Made by a program: the position numbers and the translations under genes
Assembly: GCA_016928525.1 (NCBI GenBank)
Contig: JAFGKO010000138.1
Coordinates: 1 to 11,251, forward strand
Reading direction: 5' to 3'
Origin: Anaerolineales bacterium
GTDB taxonomy: Bacteria > Chloroflexota > Anaerolineae > Anaerolineales > Villigracilaceae
DNA: 11,251 bases
Notes under the pieces: generated by a model
What the model was told of the DNA's origin: nothing
Seen by the model: only the letters and a program-made list of their open reading frames with translations
Databases searched by the model: none
Part shown: positions 7,112 to 11,251 of the stretch, piece after piece
How the letters are laid out: every line of letters begins with the position of its first letter
Numbering within the stretch: position 1 is the stretch's first letter

Positions 7112-7690
7112 CTAACCAGGTTGTGATATGGCGGGTCCTCCCCGCGCAAGCAACCCGAATGCGCCTAAACCAATAAACACATCTCCAAGGCTAAAAGCGA
7201 AGTGGTATAGAAAAAAAGAGGGAGGAATAAAACGGTCGGCTAATAAGGGCAGAAGGATCTGCGCCTCTGGCAGCAAGATGTCTTTGCTGGCGCTACCGAT
7301 CCGGCCTCCGATCTCCAGACCGTCCAAGACGCTCTTCGAAACCAGACGGCTGGCCGTTTCGACAGGCAGAGGCATGAACCCGCCATTGGCAAGAATGACG
7401 GCCAAGTTACAGCCTAGCCCGAACGCTAACAGGGCCATGAAGGGCAAGCGCCAGTTCAACAGAGCAAAAACCAGCAACATTAACTGTGAAAGAACCAGGC
7501 TTGCGGAGGCCAACCAATCTGGATATAAGCGGCGTGTGAAAGGCAGATAAAAAGCAAACATTTGAGGTAAAAAACCCAAGACCACCAACCAGGTGGCCTG
7601 AAAAAGAGGGGGGCGCCAGGATCTTCCTTGCCACCTGGCGCATGCCCAGCCGGTCAGTATACCGGCCGCAACAGATGTCAAAAGTATCAC
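7112..7690 (-). CDS. DUF5317-like multi-pass membrane protein
   Basis: This 192-residue integral membrane protein has about five hydrophobic segments (near 2-18, 30-49, 60-79, 83-101, 158-182). Conserved-looking polar motifs lie between them: CNLAVILANGGFMPLPVE (94-111), SKDILLPEAQILLPLLADRF (135-154) and HFAFSLGDVFIGLGAF (163-178). This pattern (NGGxMP, then KDxxL, then a final SxGDxxxxxG helix) matches what I recall of the DUF5317 family, whose function is unknown. The start is GTG at 7690, whose G is the last base of the preceding micropeptide's TAG stop (TAGTG), so translation by reinitiation is likely. Another short peptide-like gene follows 10 bases after the stop. Possible roles are membrane sensor, exporter or processing partner for the adjacent small proteins; the sequence does not decide between them. 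Confidence 0.82.
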   Translation of the reverse strand: MILLTSVAAGILTGWACARWQGRSWRPPLFQATWLVVLGFLPQMFAFYLPFTRRLYPDWLASASLVLSQLMLLVFALLNWRLPFMALLAFGLGCNLAVILANGGFMPLPVETASRLVSKSVLDGLEIGGRIGSASKDILLPEAQILLPLLADRFIPPSFFLYHFAFSLGDVFIGLGAFGLLARGGPAISQPG

Positions 7691-7833
7691 TACCGGCCGA
7701 CACCACCCATATCATCTGGCGCACCTGCGCCGATAACGAGCATAGCCAACGCCAACACCGTAAAGGCAATCTGCAAGTGGTTCTTGTTGATCTTTGAGAT
7801 GGACAGGCTGAAACGAGCGATTGTGTTTTTCAT
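7690..7833 (-). CDS. 47-residue single-helix micropeptide, possible exported peptide
   Basis: This short gene begins ATG at 7833 with GAAAGGT about 7 bases upstream and ends TAG at 7692-7690. The N-terminus is basic (MKNTIARFSLSISKINKN), followed by one hydrophobic helix, HLQIAFTVLALAMLVIGAGA (19-38), and a 9-residue tail PDDMGGVGR (39-47). The charge pattern predicts N-in, C-out insertion. AGA at 36-38 looks like a signal-peptidase AxA site, but the proline at the next position would hinder cleavage, so it could be either a membrane peptide or a precursor. It lies 66 bases after the regulator gene, and its stop overlaps the DUF5317 start by one base. That coupling, the ribosome site and the well-formed helix argue for a real gene. 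I do not recognise a named family. Confidence 0.75.
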   Translation of the reverse strand: MKNTIARFSLSISKINKNHLQIAFTVLALAMLVIGAGAPDDMGGVGR

Positions 7834-7899
7834 GGGTTACCTTTCGGGAGTTAGAAGAATTTCGTTTAATTTACCAGACCCCCGGTTACAAAGGTGGCC

Positions 7900-10800
7900 T
7901 CAAATTTCGTTCAATAATTGTTCATACAGAGAGACAATTTCCGAAGATGGCTGCAATCCCAACTGGTCGGCCAAGGCTTTTTGGTATTGTTGGTACTGAC
8001 GCGCCATCCCTGCGGGATCGTGCAAAGCCGCATAAGCCTGGATGATCAAACGGTGGGCCGCCTCAAGCAGAGCATCGGACTGCAGAATTCGCCGGGCGAC
8101 ATTCAATCCCGCCTGCACCTGCCCCTCTGCCAGATAGATCTCCCCCAATTCCAATAACATTTGTTGGCAAATATCCTGGTATTTAAGCTGTTCAGGTACT
8201 GCCCAATCCCCATCTATATCAGCCAGGTATGGGCCGTTCGCAATTTCGATTGCTCGTTCCAGCAATGTCTTTTTCTCAGGGAGCGAGATGCCCCGGCGCG
8301 CAGACTGCAGTACTTCATCGAGTTTTTCACGATCCCAACTATAGTTGATCTCCCGGTTGAAGCGGTAGCGTTCCCCCTCAAAGATCACCGCGTCCTGCCC
8401 AACCGCGCGCCTGATACGATGAATATTGATCTTGAAACGCATTTTCAAGCGCGCCGGAGAAATATCAGGCCACAATTCCAGGGCGATCTGTTCCTTGGTC
8501 AGGGGAGGAGAGTGCAACAAAAAGAAAAACAGGTCTCGCGCCTCGCGCGTCTGCCAATCAGAAAGAAGGAGCATCTTGTTATTGCAATAAACCTTTACAT
8601 CACCAAAAGTAACGATTCCCAATTCCGGCAGCGACAATGCCACATGCTGTGCTGATTGCCGGATGGCATTGCGCCAAATTGGGATTCTGCGTTTGATTTG
8701 CCCGGCGCCCTCAAGAAACTGTTCCATAGCCGGATCGGATTGGGAAGATAACTTGATGTTTTTCAACCATTTTAAAGCGTGCCCGGCATTTAGCATGAAG
8801 GGCGTAGGAGTTAGCCAGTTTCTTTCATCCTGGATAATCTCATTTAATTTTTTATTCGCCTCTACGGGCTCTCTCTGTGCTATTGCAGCTATCAGCCATA
8901 ATTCAGCAACCCTTTGCTCGATATGATATTCCCCTTGGAGCAGTAAACCAGAAGCATCTTGCAAAGCATCCAAGGCGAGTTTAAGCTGACCAGACTCCAA
9001 CAAACAACGGCCCTTTTCTAAGCTTAATAGGGCACGTTCATAGGGCCCAAGATGGCTTTGCGAGATTTTAACCATCTCAAGATCGTGAAGCGCCCGAACC
9101 GGGTCTCCTCCCAAGCGTACCAGACGCGCTTCACCCAGAGATGCATATAAGATATAGGCAGAATGTCCCAGGTGTGTTGCAATCGTTAACGCCCTTTCGT
9201 AGTACGTTTGCGCAGAATCAAGGTCATTTACTTCGGTCAATATATCCCCAATACTAATGAGCACAAGTGCCTGAATACGCGAGTAACCAGTCTGTTCAGC
9301 AATTTGCAAGGCCTGATCAAGACAGGTAAAAGCCTCTTCTATTTTTCCAGTCGTTTGATGCAGGATGGCCAAATTATTGAGCACATGGGCTTTCCATCCC
9401 GAATTTCCGGAATGCTCCCAAGATCTCAAGGCACGAGTATAGTAATTCGCAGCTACATCCAACTTTCCCAACCTTCGATAGGCCACGCCCAACTCTGTTT
9501 CCAGAATAGGGATACTGTCTTTTATACCAAAAAGGATATTATCGTTTGTCCCCAGGGCTTGAAACGAACTAAGAGCACTTTCCAACCATTTAATAGATTC
9601 GTGCAAGCGGCCTAGGCCGAATAAAGATTGGCCCTTCAGGCGTTGCGCTTCGGCGTTGATATCATGCATGATTGCATCTTCCCGCATAGAGGTCAAACTT
9701 AATGCTTCCTCTGCATCCAACAAAGCTTGATCATAATTCCCAAGCTGACGATAAGCAGCAGCCCGTCGATTCAATAACGATGCCAGTTCATCTGTATTAT
9801 TTTTCGCGCGCAATAGCTTTTCAGCTCGATCGTATAGTTCGATAGCAAACCGATTGTCTCCTTTTGTATCTTGAATTACACCATGAAGCGATAATAACGC
9901 CGGCTGGGAATCCACCAGATCTCTAGGTAAATGATCCAACCAACTGGCAAGCGTTAAGATACGACCCTGCCGAATTAAGCTTGGGCCAGCTTTCACCAGC
10001 ACACGGGCAGCATTTGCCTGGTCCTCAAGGGTGGAATATACATAAAGAACTTCCTCCCACGCCCCTCTATTTTCATACGTGCGGGCAAGGTTTTGCTGGA
10101 TATGCCAGGCCAAGGCTGGTTGTTCGAATTGAAGTTGAGATTTCAGAAAGTGACCGAAGAGATGGTGATAACGCATCCAGCGCCCCTCATCATCCAAGGG
10201 TACACTGAAGAGACTTCCGGTTTGGACTTCGCTAAATAGAGACGACCAATCGAACTTTTCTCCTTCCATCAAAGGGTCGAGCACTTCCTCACATAAGGCA
10301 ATATCAAATGCGTCGAACAGGGAGGTCATCAATAAAAAACGCCGCAACTGGTCCCCCTGGCGAGCCAGCACCTCTCGCGAGAAAAAATCGAACAATTCGC
10401 GCGTAGAGCGCAGAGGATGCATTTGCGGCAGGCTACCCGGTTGTCCGCCTGTCAGGCTGATGGCTGCAATCCAGCCTTCTGTTTCTTCCACGATTTTTGT
10501 GGCATCCTGCGGAGAAAGTGTTAAATTATTATTTTGCGAGAAAAGCTGTTGGATCTCATCGGGAAGGAAAGCCAGTTCTTCAAAACTCAACCCACCAATC
10601 TGATTGCGAACCGTCAGCAAGGGCATGTCGGGAAAATCGGGCAGATGCCGGGCGGCCAAAATCAAGTGGGCATTCTCGCCAACCAATTGCAGAAAACGAT
10701 TGATCAATTGGCGAACGATCAAGATATCCCCGACGAGATGATAATCATCCAGAATCAGGATAAAGTGCTCATCGATATGTAACGCGATGTCATTTGTGAG

Positions 10801-11163
10801 CGTGACCAACACGCGTTCCCCATCTTGTTCGAAAGAGGTCATACTCTTCAAGGCGTTAATAGAATCGCGGCCAAAGTCCGGGAATTTTTCCGCAATCGCA
10901 GAGATCAGGTATGCCAGGAAGCGCTGCGGTTCCTGATCCAGCGCATCCAGGGATAACCAGCAAACTGGAAGTTCGCTATCATGAGCCAAGTCCACCAATA
11001 ACGAGGTTTTCCCGTACCCGGCAGGAGCCACAACCAACAAAAGTTGTTTTTCCAGTTGCTCGTAAATGGATTCGATCAAGCGTGTTCTGCTGATCAACTC
11101 ACGACGTCTGTGAGGAACACGGATTTTTATTTTGCTAACCGGGATGAATTCCTCAAGTTGCAT
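7900..11163 (-). CDS. STAND ATPase-TPR regulator with winged helix and BTAD (MalT/SARP-like hybrid)
   Basis: This 1087-residue transcription regulator has a MalT-type start (SKIKIRVPHRR, then the RTRLIESI helix) and a P-loop APAGYGKTS (46-54, K52). A Walker B FILILDDYH (134-142, D139-D140) and a sensor-like LILAARHLP (167-175) follow, then a winged region to about 345. A long TPR solenoid (about 355-790) has clear repeats such as AYRRLGKLDVAANYYTRALR (561-580) and NLAILHQTTGKIEEAFTCLD (597-616). The C-terminus is not LuxR/GerE: it is an OmpR-like winged helix (about 850-937, with ALELWPDISPARLKMRFKIN) followed by a bacterial transcriptional activation domain (about 940-1087, ending ALADQLGLQPSSEIVSLYEQ). 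Family logic is ligand binding by the TPR/ATPase unit, ATP-driven oligomerisation and DNA activation. ATG at 11163 has only a weak ribosome site, but the N-terminal motif fits this start. It heads the five-gene unit and probably controls it. Confidence 0.93.
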   Translation of the reverse strand: MQLEEFIPVSKIKIRVPHRRRELISRTRLIESIYEQLEKQLLLVVAPAGYGKTSLLVDLAHDSELPVCWLSLDALDQEPQRFLAYLISAIAEKFPDFGRDSINALKSMTSFEQDGERVLVTLTNDIALHIDEHFILILDDYHLVGDILIVRQLINRFLQLVGENAHLILAARHLPDFPDMPLLTVRNQIGGLSFEELAFLPDEIQQLFSQNNNLTLSPQDATKIVEETEGWIAAISLTGGQPGSLPQMHPLRSTRELFDFFSREVLARQGDQLRRFLLMTSLFDAFDIALCEEVLDPLMEGEKFDWSSLFSEVQTGSLFSVPLDDEGRWMRYHHLFGHFLKSQLQFEQPALAWHIQQNLARTYENRGAWEEVLYVYSTLEDQANAARVLVKAGPSLIRQGRILTLASWLDHLPRDLVDSQPALLSLHGVIQDTKGDNRFAIELYDRAEKLLRAKNNTDELASLLNRRAAAYRQLGNYDQALLDAEEALSLTSMREDAIMHDINAEAQRLKGQSLFGLGRLHESIKWLESALSSFQALGTNDNILFGIKDSIPILETELGVAYRRLGKLDVAANYYTRALRSWEHSGNSGWKAHVLNNLAILHQTTGKIEEAFTCLDQALQIAEQTGYSRIQALVLISIGDILTEVNDLDSAQTYYERALTIATHLGHSAYILYASLGEARLVRLGGDPVRALHDLEMVKISQSHLGPYERALLSLEKGRCLLESGQLKLALDALQDASGLLLQGEYHIEQRVAELWLIAAIAQREPVEANKKLNEIIQDERNWLTPTPFMLNAGHALKWLKNIKLSSQSDPAMEQFLEGAGQIKRRIPIWRNAIRQSAQHVALSLPELGIVTFGDVKVYCNNKMLLLSDWQTREARDLFFFLLHSPPLTKEQIALELWPDISPARLKMRFKINIHRIRRAVGQDAVIFEGERYRFNREINYSWDREKLDEVLQSARRGISLPEKKTLLERAIEIANGPYLADIDGDWAVPEQLKYQDICQQMLLELGEIYLAEGQVQAGLNVARRILQSDALLEAAHRLIIQAYAALHDPAGMARQYQQYQKALADQLGLQPSSEIVSLYEQLLNEI

Positions 11164-11184
11164 AAACTTTAGTTTCCGCTAAGA

Positions 11185-11228
11185 GGTATGGGTAAAAAGG
11201 AAGGTAATGGTATGCAAGACGTGGTAAT
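11185..11228. promoter_or_regulatory. cluster of GGTAWN direct repeats upstream of the regulator
   Basis: Five plus-strand words lie in 44 bases: GGTATG (11185), GGTAAA (11191), GGTAAT (11203), GGTATG (11209) and GGTAAT (11223). The first four form two tandem 12-base pairs whose starts are 18 bases apart. SARP/BTAD and OmpR-type winged-helix proteins commonly bind tandem direct repeats, so this is a candidate operator for autoregulation of the gene starting at 11163. The short low-complexity context means chance is not excluded. No convincing -35/-10 pair was found for the regulator. Confidence 0.3.
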
Positions 11229-11251
11229 CTTGTTTTGCGAACAAATTCCAC
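11212..11251 (+). CDS. possible start of a divergent gene (runs off the window)
   Basis: ATG at 11212 follows AAGGAAGG (11197-11204) with 7 bases between, a good ribosome site. The frame stays open to the edge, reading MQDVVILFCEQIP. Only 13 residues are visible, so no family can be named. An in-frame ATG at 11188 is an alternative start. If real, the gene is divergent from the regulator and shares the 48-base interval between 11163 and 11212, including most of the GGTAWN repeats. Confidence 0.3.
   Translation, partial: MQDVVILFCEQIP

Noticed and set aside
7613..7641. Hairpin with 8-bp stem GCGCCAGG/CCTGGCGC and 13-base loop
   Set aside because: It lies inside the DUF5317 coding sequence with no T-run; codon content explains it adequately.
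7128..7769. Plus-strand 140-residue frame and minus-strand 120-residue frame overlapping the DUF5317 gene
   Set aside because: Both are shadows of the DUF5317/micropeptide coding frames, which have coupling and ribosome sites; the shadows do not.

Overview
The window looks like a stretch of a Chloroflexota chromosome, probably from the Anaerolineae and most likely an environmental or uncultured lineage. This is inferred from gene content, not from a marker gene. The clues are a MalT-like ATPase/TPR regulator ending in a winged helix plus BTAD instead of a LuxR helix-turn-helix, a DUF5317-type membrane protein, a lipid-anchor-free TolB-like propeller on a Pro/Thr/Ser stalk, and large palindromic intergenic repeats. 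No rRNA, tRNA, CRISPR array, transposase or phage gene is visible.

Left part (1-3110, plus strand): the C-terminal two thirds of the ribosome-associated GTPase HflX enters from the left edge. It is followed, with a 4-base ATGA overlap, by a 67-residue two-helix membrane protein. A perfect 16-bp-arm palindrome (1055-1087) fills nearly all of the gap to a membrane-anchored WD40/PD40-type beta-propeller protein. After a gap with a consensus -10 box comes a CPBP-family (CAAX protease/bacteriocin-processing) intramembrane protease homologue. A hairpin at 3138-3166 separates this convergently from the minus-strand genes.

Middle (3190-5077, minus strand): an enolase-superfamily enzyme, best read as a dipeptide epimerase, and an AIM24/TIGR00266-type protein form a likely two-gene unit. 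The 193-bp gap upstream (5078-5270) holds a second, different palindrome (5173-5213).

Right part (5271-11163, minus strand): five closely packed genes look like one operon, read from right to left. They are (i) a 1087-residue STAND ATPase/TPR/winged-helix/BTAD regulator, (ii) a 47-residue single-helix micropeptide with a short acidic-glycine tail, (iii) a DUF5317-like multi-pass membrane protein whose GTG start overlaps the micropeptide stop by one base, (iv) a 93-residue protein with an 'FRSRLLADP' motif like that of Nif11/NHLP-type RiPP leader domains, and (v) a GAF-GAF-HD-GYP protein with all the residues expected of a cyclic-di-GMP phosphodiesterase. The regulator is preceded by five GGTAWN words in 44 bp, a possible autoregulatory operator.

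This right-hand operon is the best candidate for an undescribed system: a peptide or membrane-state signalling module running from a TPR-bearing transcription regulator through a small exported peptide to c-di-GMP turnover. The gene order, overlaps and motifs are visible in the sequence; the signalling role is inference. A divergent gene may start at 11212 and run off the right edge.
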